This document shows positions 1-8,375 of a stretch of 64,000 bases of DNA, one piece after another. Numbering within the stretch: position 1 is the stretch's first letter; each line of letters begins with the position of its first letter. Position numbers and translations under genes: made by a program. The notes under the pieces are model-generated. The model did not search any database and was not told where the DNA came from. It saw only the letters and a program-made list of their open reading frames with translations. The stretch covers positions 1-64,000 of the forward strand of contig NZ_JAACYA010000002.1 in the NCBI RefSeq assembly GCF_016617615.1, in the 5' to 3' direction. The stretch comes from Persephonella atlantica (GTDB taxonomy: Bacteria > Aquificota > Aquificia > Aquificales > Hydrogenothermaceae).

Positions 1-41
1 AACGTTCGCGCTGAGCCAGGATCAAACTCTCCATACAAAAT
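1..41 (-). rRNA. rrs: 16S rRNA, 5' end only
   Basis: Read on the minus strand, the segment contains the universal 16S start (GAGTTTGATCCTGGCTCAG) followed by CGCGAACGTT, so this is the first ~40 nt of a small-subunit rRNA gene running off the left edge of the window. The exact mature 5' end is set by analogy with other bacteria and may be off by a few bases. A promoter and leader lie directly upstream, so this is the head of an rRNA operon. Confidence 0.95.
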
Positions 42-90
42 CTTATCCTTTCCCTGGCCCTCAGCTCCCTTATTCCCCATGCCAAGTAGC

Positions 91-113
91 CTTTAACACA
101 GACTGTTAAAGCT
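91..113 (-). promoter_or_regulatory. rRNA leader hairpin with boxA-like element
   Basis: Seen directly: an inverted repeat with 8-bp arms (CTTTAACA at 91-98, TGTTAAAG at 104-111) and a 5-nt loop. On the minus strand the first arm reads AGCTTTAACA, which matches the 3' part of the classical boxA antitermination element (TGCTCTTTAACA). It lies in the leader between promoter and 16S. Inference: an Nus-factor antitermination site, as is usual for rRNA leaders. Confidence 0.55.
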
Positions 114-133
114 GCCCTTTAGAGCAGATAAAC

Positions 134-162
134 AGTATATATACCTTTTTTTCTGCTGTCAA
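134..162 (-). promoter_or_regulatory. Main rRNA operon promoter
   Basis: On the minus strand a -35 box TTGACA (157-162) is separated by exactly 17 nt from a -10 box TATACT (134-139), about 95 nt before the 16S start. This is one of the best sigma-70-type promoters in the window, as expected for rRNA. No terminator-like hairpin is seen between the end of cusA and this promoter, so some read-through from the copper operon is possible. Confidence 0.8.
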
Positions 163-204
163 GCTTTTTCTTTTTTCATGTAGCCTTAACTGACAGGGTT
201 ATAC

Positions 205-233
205 AATTTATAACGACAGATTCATTTTGTCAA
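205..233 (-). promoter_or_regulatory. Possible second, upstream rRNA promoter
   Basis: A perfect -35 box TTGACA (228-233, minus strand) lies inside the last codons of cusA, with TAAATT (205-210) 17 nt downstream. The -10 box is weak, and a better-looking TATAAA (207-212) has only a 15-nt spacer. Tandem promoters are common for rRNA operons, so this is plausible but not certain. Confidence 0.4.
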
Positions 234-3200
234 GTATTTTTTCTTTTGAAAAATAGAGTACACGGCAGGTATCACTAAAAGGGTAAGAACAGCTGAGGAT
301 ATAACACCTCCTATCATTGGAGCTGCTATTCTCTGCATAACTTCTGAACCTACACCTGTTATATACATAAGGGGAACAAGACCTGCAAGTATTGTTATAA
401 CAGTCATCATTTTTGGCCTTACCCTGAGAACCGCCCCTTCATAAACAGCTTCCATAAAATCAGATTTGTTTAATTTGCCTTTCTGGGACAGTTTTTTCTT
501 CACAGCTTCTTCCAGGTACACAACCATAACAATGGCTGTTTCTGCTGCAACACCAAGCAGTGCTAAAAATCCAACAACAACTGCAATACTCATATTAAAG
601 TTCAGATAATCTATGTATAAAAGTCCTCCAATCAGTGCAAATGGTAGAGAGAGCATCACTATGAGAGTGTTTGTTAAATCTTTAAATGTGATGTAAACCA
701 GAAGGAATATAATCAGAACTGTGAGGGGGATTATGTATTTCAGTCTTTCTTTTGCATGTTGAAGGTACTGGCTCTGTCCAGCCCACTCTATGAAATATCC
801 CTCTGGAATTTTTATATGTTTCAAAGCCTCTGTTGCTGCATTAACATACTCTTCAGGCGTTACATTCTGCATAGGTGTTATATAAACAAACAACACCTTC
901 ATTCCTTTTTCTGACTTTATAACAGACGGTGCCTCTGCATAGTAGACTTTTGCCACTGCCTTTAAGGGTATCTGTTTACCATTTCCCACCGGTATGTAAA
1001 GATTTTTTATCTCTTCAACATTGTTTCTGTAGTCCAGAGGGTATCTGAGGAGTATAGGGTACCTTTCAAGTCCGTTGTAGAACTGTGATACAGGCATTCC
1101 TCCCATAGCTGTCTGTATAAAGCTGTTTATCTCATCAACAGACAGGTTGTATCTGGACAGTTTTTCCCTATCTATTTCAATGTTCAGGTAATACCCGTTT
1201 GAAACCCTGTCTGCAAATACTGACATGGTTTGCGGCATTGATTTGAGAGCTTTTTCTATCTGTGAACCTATCTCTTGAAGCTTTTTCAAATCTGCACCAT
1301 AGATTTTTATACCTAAAGGTGTCCTTATTCCTGTAAGGAGCATATCTATTCTTCCTCTTATAGGATAAGTCCAGCTGTTTGTCAGTCCGGGTATCTGTAG
1401 TTTCTCGTCCATCTCCTGCATCAGTTTTTCGTATGTCATTCCTTCCCGCCAGTACTCTTTAGGTTTAAAGGTAATAATAGTTTCTATCATGGAAAGTGGA
1501 GCCGGGTCTGTTGCTGTCTCTGCTCTTCCTGCCTTACCAAAAACAGTATCAACCTCAGGAAATGATGCGATTATTCTGTCTGTAATCTGTGTCAGCTTTT
1601 TTGCCTGTGTTACAGATATACCGGGAGGTGTAACAGGCATATACATAAAGGTCTGCTCATTCATCATAGGCATAAATTCCCAGGAGAGTTTTTTGTACAG
1701 TGGATATATAGAGAGTATAGCTAAAACGGTAAGGAACAAAACAAGATACCTGATTTTAAGGGTAAGTTTTATCAGTGGTGAGTAGCTTTTTATCATAACG
1801 AAACTAACAGGATTCTTCATCTCAGGAAGAATTCTGCCCTTAATCAGATAAATCATCAGAACAGGAACAAGGGTAACAGCTAAAACAGAGGCTGCAAGCA
1901 TAGTAAAGGTCTTTGTGTAGGCAAGGGGTTTAAAAAGCATTCCTTCCTGTCCTGTCAGAGCAAAAACAGGTAAGAAAGAAACAACAATAATCAGAAGGGC
2001 AAAGAATACAGGCTTTCCCACCTGAATAGATGATTTTATTACAGCATCAATTCTGTCTTTTTCTGTTATTTCTCCCTTTTCTTTTCTCAGCCTCTCTATA
2101 TGTTTATGAACATTCTCAACCATAATGATAGCACCATCAACAAGGGCTCCAATGGCAATAGCAATTCCTCCTAAAGACATGATGTTTGATGTGATGCCTA
2201 ACATTTTCATAAACAAAAATCCTGAAAGGACTGCGAGGGGAAGGGTTATAATTATAACGAGAGCACTCCTTATATGTAAGAGAAACAGCGTTATCACTAT
2301 AAGAACAATAATACTTTCCTCAAACAGTGCCCTTTTTAGTGTGTTTATCGCTTTTTCTATAAGCTCTGACCGGTCGTAGGTAGTGATAATTTTTATGTCT
2401 TCTGGAAGGGATTGCTGAAGCTCACGGAGTTTTTGCTTTACTTTCTGTATTACGCTGTAAGCATTTTCTCCGAACCTCATCACAACAATTCCACCTACAA
2501 CCTCACCAAGACCATTAAGGTCTGCAACTCCTCTTCTTCCCATAGGGACAAGCTGAACTGTAGCAATATCTTTTATCCTGAGTGGTGTGCCGTCTTTTAA
2601 GGTTTTTACTGTTATCTCTCTTATATCATCAAGATTTCTCAGATATCCCAGTCCCTGTATAATAAATTCAAAACCGTTTTTTTCTACCGTTCCTCCTCCA
2701 ACATCGTTGTTATTGCTTCTAACGGCTTTCAACACATCTTTGATAGAGATGTTATACTCTCTCAGCTTTTCCGGTTTTACTGTTATCTGGTATCCTTTTA
2801 CAAATCCACCGATAGATGCAACCTCTGCAACTCCATCAACTCCAAGAAGTGCATATCTGAGATACCAGTCCTGCAGTGTCCTGAGCTGCCATAGATTTCT
2901 CTTTTCTGAAAACAGCGCATACTCGTAAACCCATCCAACACCTGTAGCATCTGGTCCTATAGTTATCTCCGCTGTTTTTGGAAGTTTGTCCTTTATCTGT
3001 GAAAGGTACTCTAACACTCTGCTTCGAGCCCAGTATATATCTGTTCCTTCTTTAAAAATCACATATACGGCAGATGTTTCAAATGAGGAAACACCTCTGA
3101 CTGTCTCTATTTCAGGGGCTGAAAGGAGAACAGAAACTATAGGATAGGTAAGCTGGTCTTCAATCACAGAAGGGGACTGGCCTGTCCATTTTGAGTATAT

Positions 3201-3344
3201 GATTACCTGTGGTGGGGAGAGGTCTGGAATAGCATCAAGAGGTGTCTTTTTTAGAGCCCATATTGATGCTCCAATCAGAATAACAACAAGAGATAAAACG
3301 ATAAGTTTATTCTTTACAGACCATCGGATAACGCTTTCTATCAT
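222..3344 (-). CDS. cusA: Copper/silver RND efflux pump, CusA type
   Basis: Inner-membrane, proton-driven pump of the heavy-metal RND family (about 1,040 residues, the usual length). It should pass Cu(I)/Ag(I) from the periplasm through CusB to the outer-membrane channel. The three methionines that bind metal in E. coli CusA (573, 623, 672) are all kept: the local contexts are FMYMP, APLSMIE and GRIDMLLTG, at residues 569, 619 and 668 counted from the chosen start. This points to monovalent copper or silver, not Zn/Co. Start: an upstream in-frame TTG (3359) exists, but the ATG at 3344 has AAGGGTGG just before it and gives the family's typical MIESVIRWSV beginning. It is the last gene of the copper operon, 11 nt after cusB. 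Confidence 0.93.
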   Translation of the reverse strand: MIESVIRWSVKNKLIVLSLVVILIGASIWALKKTPLDAIPDLSPPQVIIYSKWTGQSPSVIEDQLTYPIVSVLLSAPEIETVRGVSSFETSAVYVIFKEGTDIYWARSRVLEYLSQIKDKLPKTAEITIGPDATGVGWVYEYALFSEKRNLWQLRTLQDWYLRYALLGVDGVAEVASIGGFVKGYQITVKPEKLREYNISIKDVLKAVRSNNNDVGGGTVEKNGFEFIIQGLGYLRNLDDIREITVKTLKDGTPLRIKDIATVQLVPMGRRGVADLNGLGEVVGGIVVMRFGENAYSVIQKVKQKLRELQQSLPEDIKIITTYDRSELIEKAINTLKRALFEESIIVLIVITLFLLHIRSALVIIITLPLAVLSGFLFMKMLGITSNIMSLGGIAIAIGALVDGAIIMVENVHKHIERLRKEKGEITEKDRIDAVIKSSIQVGKPVFFALLIIVVSFLPVFALTGQEGMLFKPLAYTKTFTMLAASVLAVTLVPVLMIYLIKGRILPEMKNPVSFVMIKSYSPLIKLTLKIRYLVLFLTVLAILSIYPLYKKLSWEFMPMMNEQTFMYMPVTPPGISVTQAKKLTQITDRIIASFPEVDTVFGKAGRAETATDPAPLSMIETIITFKPKEYWREGMTYEKLMQEMDEKLQIPGLTNSWTYPIRGRIDMLLTGIRTPLGIKIYGADLKKLQEIGSQIEKALKSMPQTMSVFADRVSNGYYLNIEIDREKLSRYNLSVDEINSFIQTAMGGMPVSQFYNGLERYPILLRYPLDYRNNVEEIKNLYIPVGNGKQIPLKAVAKVYYAEAPSVIKSEKGMKVLFVYITPMQNVTPEEYVNAATEALKHIKIPEGYFIEWAGQSQYLQHAKERLKYIIPLTVLIIFLLVYITFKDLTNTLIVMLSLPFALIGGLLYIDYLNFNMSIAVVVGFLALLGVAAETAIVMVVYLEEAVKKKLSQKGKLNKSDFMEAVYEGAVLRVRPKMMTVITILAGLVPLMYITGVGSEVMQRIAAPMIGGVISSAVLTLLVIPAVYSIFQKKKYLTK

Positions 3345-3355
3345 CTTTCCACCCT

Positions 3356-4528
3356 TCAATGATGATGATGCATCATTTTCATCTCTTTTTTACCTTTGGA
3401 GTATTTACCTTTTAGCTGGGCATCTGCATCAAGAAGAAACAGTGCAGAGTTTGCAACAACCATTCCTCTATGAAGACCTTTTTTTATCTGGTAGTAACCG
3501 TCTGCGTAAACCCCTAATCTGACGAATACCGGTTCAAACACTCCTTTTTCTTTCTGAACAAAAACAACCTGCCTTTTTCCTGTGTCCAAAACTGCTGTTT
3601 CTGGAAGAGTAAGGAACTTACCTAAAGGAACCTGAATTTTTAGCTCCCCGTACATTCCCGGATAATACATTTTGCCTGTATTGTTAACGACAACTCTTAC
3701 TTTCAGTGTTCTGTTTTTTTCATCCATCATAGGGTATATGTAATCAACAACTCCTTCCATCTTTCTGTCTGGGTATGACAGAAAGTGAAACTGAACTTTC
3801 TGTCCCTTTCTGATAAATGGAATGTCATCTTCGTATATGTCTGCAATCAGCCACAGGTTCTGATGTTTTGCAATTCTCATAACAGGCTTTCCTTCTTTAA
3901 CATAAGAGCCTAAATAAACAAACTTCTCCATTACCCAGCCGTCGTAAGGGGAATACAGGGTTATACTTTTCACCACCTTTTTTGTTTTCAGTATCTTTTC
4001 TATCTGTTTATCTGTAATGTCCCAGTATTTGAGCCTCTTGTATGCTGCTTCGTAAAGCTCTTTTGCTGACTTTTTTAAAACTCTGTCAGAGCTGTTTTTC
4101 ATCTTTTGATAATACTGGTATGCCCTGAGTAATTCTTCCTGTGCTGAAACAAGCTCTGGACTGTAAACAGAAAGGAGAGGCTGACCTTTTTTTACGTATT
4201 TTCCTGTAAAATCTGCGTACAGTTTTTCCACATAACCAGATATTTTAAATGTGATATCCTTCAGGTCATTTTCTGGATGCTCTAACTTTCCAAAACCTTT
4301 TATATTTTTGGTTAAAAATCTCTCTTCCACTACTGTTGTATCAATGTTAAACATCTGATTAATCTTACCTGTATTAACAGGTTTGACTGCTGTCTGGGGC
4401 AGTTTTTCTGACTGAACTTCAGGAGTTTTATCTTCTATCTGTGGAAAGCTTTTGGAAAAAAACAGGAAAGAACCCACTGCTCCTATGACCAGACCGGCAA
4501 TAAGAAAAAGTAGCATCTTTAGCTTCAT
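3356..4528 (-). CDS. cusB: Membrane fusion (adaptor) protein, CusB type, with His-rich tail
   Basis: Periplasmic adaptor joining the RND pump to the outer-membrane channel (390 aa). An N-terminal membrane anchor (residues ~3-24) is followed by a lipoyl/barrel-sandwich region and an alpha-hairpin rich in Lys, Gln and Glu (about 130-190), then beta-barrel segments. Unusually, the protein ends in KKEMKMMHHHH: four consecutive histidines preceded by methionines, a likely metal-binding tail. It overlaps the end of the cusC-like gene by 4 nt and has a good ribosome site (AGGAGAGAT). It is co-transcribed with cusC and cusA. Confidence 0.88.
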   Translation of the reverse strand: MKLKMLLFLIAGLVIGAVGSFLFFSKSFPQIEDKTPEVQSEKLPQTAVKPVNTGKINQMFNIDTTVVEERFLTKNIKGFGKLEHPENDLKDITFKISGYVEKLYADFTGKYVKKGQPLLSVYSPELVSAQEELLRAYQYYQKMKNSSDRVLKKSAKELYEAAYKRLKYWDITDKQIEKILKTKKVVKSITLYSPYDGWVMEKFVYLGSYVKEGKPVMRIAKHQNLWLIADIYEDDIPFIRKGQKVQFHFLSYPDRKMEGVVDYIYPMMDEKNRTLKVRVVVNNTGKMYYPGMYGELKIQVPLGKFLTLPETAVLDTGKRQVVFVQKEKGVFEPVFVRLGVYADGYYQIKKGLHRGMVVANSALFLLDADAQLKGKYSKGKKEMKMMHHHH

Positions 4529-5721
4529 TTTATCTCTCCTGTCAGTTTTTCAATTTTTTTGACGGCTATGTTGTAAGAGGCAGTCTCTTCAATAATCTTA
4601 TTTTTTACTGTCAGTATCTGGTTTATTGCCTTGAGCACATCAAAGATATTCTTCCTTCCAACCTGATACTCAGACAGGATACTTTCGTAAACAGAATGGG
4701 ATATCTGACTCATTATATCTTTCAGTAGCTGATAACTTTCGTAGGAAGAGAGTGCATCGTAATAACTTTCCTCTAACTGGGTCTTTATCTCTCTGACAGT
4801 TGCCTTCAGCTGATTTTCTTCTTTCTCTTTCAGCAGTACATTTTGTAAAACAGCCCTGTCCTGTTTATTTTTTTTCCATACAGGAAGGTTAAAACTCAGA
4901 CCTACAGATATATAATCCCTGTATCCCTTTCTGTAAGAGTAAGCTCCAAAAAATGCAAAATCCGGCTTGTATTCTAATTTAGCTAATGAGACCTTCTCCT
5001 TCTGGAGTTTTACAAGCTGAAATCTTCTCTGAACTGCTGGATTATTTTTCAGTGCAGTGTCTATAAGAGTTTTTAATTCTGTTATCTTTTCAGGTTTTTC
5101 AGGGGATATCTTTATTTCCCTGTCTGAAAAATATCTGATGCGGGACTTTATCCTTTTCAGTCTGTTTTTCAGAACTATCTCCTTTCTCTGGAGCTGTGTG
5201 AGAAAAAACTGGGCATCAAACACCTCTGACTGGGATGCTTTTCCCACAGAGTAGAGGGTTGTGGTGAGAGATATTAAATCCTGAGCTACTTTTTCATACT
5301 CTTTTACTATTTTCAGCTTTTCCTCCACTTCCCACATTCTGTAAGCTGCCTGATAAAGCTGAAACATCAGCTCCTGTTTTTTTTCTAAAAGTGCATAATA
5401 CCTGCTTCTGTATCTACTCTTTACTATCTGGGACTTTTTTTCTCTTTTGCTGTAAAGAGGGTAGGACTGCAAAAGCTTCAGCTCTATAGACTGCATAGGC
5501 TCTAAGTTTCTGTCAAATGGTCTGTAAAAAAGCTGAACATCTTTAACAGCAACACTGAAAATCGGGTCTGGAAGTGAAAGCTGATAAATCTCATTCTGCC
5601 GGAGACTTTTTAGCTCTCTATCTATGGCTTTTATCTCCGGATGATTTTTTATAATCTCTTCTATCTCCACCCCAAATGCTACAACATGTAGTAATAAAAC
5701 AGAAAAAATAATAAATCTCAT
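4525..5721 (-). CDS. cusC: Outer-membrane efflux channel, TolC/CusC family
   Basis: A 398-aa protein with an N-terminal signal peptide (about residues 1-17) and two long helical outer-membrane-efflux repeats, as in TolC and CusC. Landmarks are the IIKNHPEIKA start of the first repeat, VGKASQSEVFDAQ, NPAVQRR in the second, and VGRKNIFDVLKA near the end. It should form the trimeric exit duct for the CusA/CusB pump. The start overlaps the upstream protease gene by 4 nt, a sign of translational coupling in the copper operon. No lipobox is visible, unlike E. coli CusC. Confidence 0.85.
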   Translation of the reverse strand: MRFIIFSVLLLHVVAFGVEIEEIIKNHPEIKAIDRELKSLRQNEIYQLSLPDPIFSVAVKDVQLFYRPFDRNLEPMQSIELKLLQSYPLYSKREKKSQIVKSRYRSRYYALLEKKQELMFQLYQAAYRMWEVEEKLKIVKEYEKVAQDLISLTTTLYSVGKASQSEVFDAQFFLTQLQRKEIVLKNRLKRIKSRIRYFSDREIKISPEKPEKITELKTLIDTALKNNPAVQRRFQLVKLQKEKVSLAKLEYKPDFAFFGAYSYRKGYRDYISVGLSFNLPVWKKNKQDRAVLQNVLLKEKEENQLKATVREIKTQLEESYYDALSSYESYQLLKDIMSQISHSVYESILSEYQVGRKNIFDVLKAINQILTVKNKIIEETASYNIAVKKIEKLTGEIK

Positions 5722-6503
5722 CCCATAACTCCGCAGAAGCAGGTTTTATAAAGATATAATAACACAGCCGTAAGCTGTAAAATCAGTAAAGGGATAATCC
5801 ATATTTTTGTCAGAGGTGGAAATCTATCTTCAGAAATAAAATGGAATCTACTTTCTGAAAAGTTATATCCAGAAGGCTGAAGAAGGTTAAACTCTTTTAT
5901 TTTCAAAATTGCCTCAAGCAACGTTTTTTTTGAGACCTTTTTCAGTGCGTATCTATCTGCATAGATTTCAGACACAATAACGAGCTCTTTTAGCAGTCTG
6001 TTTTTTAGTTTTTCTGGCAGTAGAGAAAGAATAGTATCAGCAATCAGATATCTAAAAGCATCAAGATGCTTAAGGTGTCCCTGTTCGTGATGATACACTG
6101 CCCTTTTTTCATTCTTTCCAAGTTTTTTCAAAAAACCTGTAGAAAGAACAATGCTTTTTGAGAAGTTAAAGGATAAAATATCTTCACTGTCTATAACGAT
6201 AATGTTTTTGTACCGCATAACAGAGAGACTGTCTATACTTCTTTTTACTGTGTAAAAATGATTTATGTTCTTAAAAGCTGTGAATGTCATTCTTACCAGA
6301 TAAACAGTCATAACACAGAAGAGAAACAGATAAAATAACACATTTGCATGATTAAGCAAGAAGTAATCTATATGCATAACAGAAAAACAGCTTTTAAGGT
6401 CATTTATCCATACAGGAACATCTGCAAAGAGTTTTAGATAAACAAACAGATAAACAAAAAGAAAAAAACCTGTCAGCAAAAATAGAGCATCACTCTTTTT
6501 CAT
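5718..6503 (-). CDS. Small BlaR1-like membrane zinc protease, probable sensor for the copper repressor
   Basis: A 261-aa protein with two N-terminal membrane segments (about 7-27 and 52-72), a cytosolic M56/M48-like protease domain with HEQGH at 139-143 and a downstream EIYAD that could give the third zinc ligand, and a third membrane segment (about 234-252). It lacks the large extracellular sensor of BlaR1. The periplasmic side would hold C39/M43/H44 in the loop and CFC (255-257) in a 9-residue tail; these could bind copper. It overlaps the BlaI-like gene by 14 nt. In BlaR1/MecR1 systems the protease inactivates the paired BlaI repressor; the same job here, triggered by metal, is inference. 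Confidence 0.75.
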   Translation of the reverse strand: MKKSDALFLLTGFFLFVYLFVYLKLFADVPVWINDLKSCFSVMHIDYFLLNHANVLFYLFLFCVMTVYLVRMTFTAFKNINHFYTVKRSIDSLSVMRYKNIIVIDSEDILSFNFSKSIVLSTGFLKKLGKNEKRAVYHHEQGHLKHLDAFRYLIADTILSLLPEKLKNRLLKELVIVSEIYADRYALKKVSKKTLLEAILKIKEFNLLQPSGYNFSESRFHFISEDRFPPLTKIWIIPLLILQLTAVLLYLYKTCFCGVMG

Positions 6504-6918
6504 TTTTCACCTTTTTGTCTATCATTTCTCTCAGTTTTTTTATCTCCTCTTCTGACAGCTCTTCAATCACACCTTCAAAAGCAGCAACACCGGAAGGACT
6601 GCTTCTGAGAATGTCTGTCACAACCCTTTTTGCAACCTCTTTTTCAAAAGCTCCTTTGCTCATAACTGGATAGTATCTGTACCCTTTTCCTTCTTTTTCT
6701 CTTCTCAGTATGCCTTTTTTATAAAGCCTGTCCATCACTGTCATAACTGTAGTGTGGGCGAACCTGCTTTCACCTAAATATGCTCTAACCTCTTTAACTG
6801 TTCCACTGCCTTTTTTCCATAAAAACTCCATTATCTGCTCTTCAAGTTCTCCAAATGGAGAGGGTTTTTTCCTTTTAAATTTCAGCGTTTTAAATCCCTT
6901 TTTGAAAAACTCTATCAT
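6490..6918 (-). CDS. BlaI/CopY-family winged-helix repressor
   Basis: A 142-aa DNA-binding protein of the BlaI/MecI/CopY (penicillinase repressor) family. The region ELEEQIMEFLWKKGSGTVKE, followed by HTTVMTVMDRLYKKGIL, is the winged helix; the C-terminal part is the dimerization helix set. No CopY-type C-terminal CxC...CxC metal hook is present, so signal input probably comes from the adjacent protease and not from direct metal binding. Start: GTGAGGCGAAG stands directly before the ATG at 6918, while the in-frame ATG at 6942 lies inside the preceding gene. A palindrome at 7329-7345 is its likely operator. Confidence 0.85.
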   Translation of the reverse strand: MIEFFKKGFKTLKFKRKKPSPFGELEEQIMEFLWKKGSGTVKEVRAYLGESRFAHTTVMTVMDRLYKKGILRREKEGKGYRYYPVMSKGAFEKEVAKRVVTDILRSSPSGVAAFEGVIEELSEEEIKKLREMIDKKVKNEKE

Positions 6919-6925
6919 CTTCGCC

Positions 6926-7312
6926 TCACAGGTTAAAACCAAATTTTAACTTTTTCGTTTCTCCGTTTCTTTCAACATATATGGTTATCTGCCACGTTCC
7001 ACCCATAGATAAGTTTACGTCAGATTCGTAATAATCACCAGACTTTTTAACAGGATAGTCCATGCTCATCTCAGGCATTCCCGGCATAGGAGGCATGTAT
7101 CCGTTTATTTTTACCACTGCATCTGTCACAGCTTTTCCATCTTCATAAATCCTCAGCTTCCATCTGTTTATCCCTACATGGGGAGGCTGGTCTGATGTGA
7201 TAACAACCTTTAGACCGCCTTCTGAAAGCTCTTTCTTAAAACCTTCCTTCTGAGTACATGAAAATGCAAAGAATAAAACAACTGGTAAAAAGAGCAGTAC
7301 TATTTTTTTCAT
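6926..7312 (-). CDS. Methionine-rich lipoprotein, YtkA-like, probable periplasmic copper binder
   Basis: A 128-aa lipoprotein: the signal peptide ends in the lipobox FAFSC with the modified cysteine at residue 19. The rest resembles YtkA-like/FixH-like beta-sandwich domains. Between residues 73 and 84 there are five methionines in the stretch MPPMPGMPEMSM, a pattern common in Cu(I)-binding periplasmic proteins. It is the first gene of the copper operon, right behind the palindromic operator, and is followed 7 nt later by the repressor gene. A copper-scavenging or copper-delivery role is inferred from the motif and context; no enzymatic residues are seen. Confidence 0.7.
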   Translation of the reverse strand: MKKIVLLFLPVVLFFAFSCTQKEGFKKELSEGGLKVVITSDQPPHVGINRWKLRIYEDGKAVTDAVVKINGYMPPMPGMPEMSMDYPVKKSGDYYESDVNLSMGGTWQITIYVERNGETKKLKFGFNL

Positions 7313-7328
7313 CTTATCTCTCCTTTTC

Positions 7329-7345
7329 TACTATAATATGTAGTA
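7329..7345 (-). promoter_or_regulatory. Palindromic operator of the copper operon, overlapping its -10 region
   Basis: Seen directly: TACTA-7-TAGTA, with TACTACATATTATAGTA on the minus strand. It resembles BlaI/MecI/CopY sites (TACA..TGTA cores). TATTAT inside it can serve as a -10 box; the -35 box is poor. It stands 17 nt before the ATG of the first gene of the operon. Inference: autoregulatory site of the BlaI-like repressor. Confidence 0.6.
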
Positions 7346-7391
7346 TTAATATCCAAAAATAAAACAAAATAAAAAATGATTTTTATCATAT

Positions 7392-7412
7392 AGCTGCCCC
7401 TAAAGGGCAGCT
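7392..7412 (-). terminator. Stem-loop after korB, possible terminator
   Basis: A perfect 8-bp inverted repeat (AGCTGCCC / GGGCAGCT, loop 5 nt) lies 5 nt past the korB stop codon. On the minus strand it is not followed directly by a clean T run; a T-rich stretch starts some 15 nt later. It is well placed to end korAB transcription before the copper promoter, but it could instead be an RNA-stabilising hairpin. Confidence 0.5.
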
Positions 7413-7417
7413 AAAAA

Positions 7418-8341
7418 TTAAGGTCTATATTTAGCAAGTATCTCGTCCCAGTCAGGTTCTCCAGATGGAGGAGCAAACTTTTCTTTCAGTTTTGCCACTC
7501 TCTCTTCAAATGTTTCTTTTTCCACTTTGTAGAATATTCCTATTGGTCTTTTTCCCTTGAATGGTTCTGCATCTTCTAATTCTGGATTGTCAGCATCAAG
7601 TACATGGGATGCAAGCTCTAAAGCTGCTTTCATATCTGATGGGTCGTGTCCAAGCTCTTTATTGATGTCTATTAGTCTTCCTTTGTAATACTTGAATGTA
7701 TCAATCTTGTTGAATGTTGGGCATGGAGAAAGGACGTTAACAAAAGCAAATCCTTTATGTTCAACAGCCGCCTGTATTGTTTCTGCCAGATGTTTTGGGT
7801 TACCAGAGTAAGACTGAGCTACAAATGTTGCTCCAGATGCTATTGCGAACTTTATAACATTAAACGGATCTTCAATATTTCCGTAAGGGTTCAGTGAGCC
7901 TTTGTATCCGTGTCTGGAAGTTGGAGATGTCTGGTTTTTTGTAAGGGCATACATCCTGTTATCCATAACAACAAGCGTTATATCAAAGTTTTTTCTTGCT
8001 GTATGGGGAAAGTGCTCCATACCAATAGAGAATATGTCACCATCACCTGCTGTAACTATCGTTGGTGTTTCTGGCTTTGCAAGTCTTATTCCAACAGCTG
8101 CAGGAAGAGCTCTACCATGAGCTGTATGAACACCAAAAGCATTCATCCACAGTGGCAGTCTTGAAGAACATCCAATACCTGAAGTCATTGTGATGGCTGT
8201 AGGGTCTAACTTCTCTTCAGAAAACGCCTTTGTGAGAGCAGTAACAACGCCAAAGTCCCCACAACCTGGACACCATGTAGGTTCTATATCACTTCTGTAT
8301 TCTTTAGGTGGTAATTTTTCCTGTAGTCTGATGTATTCCAT
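7418..8341 (-). CDS. korB: 2-oxoglutarate:ferredoxin oxidoreductase, beta subunit
   Basis: The thiamine-pyrophosphate-binding subunit (307 aa) of a two-subunit 2-oxoacid:ferredoxin oxidoreductase. It carries the CPGCGDFG motif near the N-terminus (cysteine ligand pair of this family) and the TPP motif AGDGD...N around residues 97-128. With KorA it would carboxylate succinyl-CoA to 2-oxoglutarate using reduced ferredoxin, a key CO2-fixing step of the reductive TCA cycle. Ribosome site AAGGAGGA. It follows korA, but an intrinsic-terminator-like hairpin lies in the 69-nt gap. Substrate is assigned from the neighbouring sucCD, fumAB and mdh genes; pyruvate is the main alternative. Confidence 0.87.
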   Translation of the reverse strand: MEYIRLQEKLPPKEYRSDIEPTWCPGCGDFGVVTALTKAFSEEKLDPTAITMTSGIGCSSRLPLWMNAFGVHTAHGRALPAAVGIRLAKPETPTIVTAGDGDIFSIGMEHFPHTARKNFDITLVVMDNRMYALTKNQTSPTSRHGYKGSLNPYGNIEDPFNVIKFAIASGATFVAQSYSGNPKHLAETIQAAVEHKGFAFVNVLSPCPTFNKIDTFKYYKGRLIDINKELGHDPSDMKAALELASHVLDADNPELEDAEPFKGKRPIGIFYKVEKETFEERVAKLKEKFAPPSGEPDWDEILAKYRP

Positions 8342-8375
8342 AACAAATCCTCCTTTTCGTTTTACTTAATTCTTA

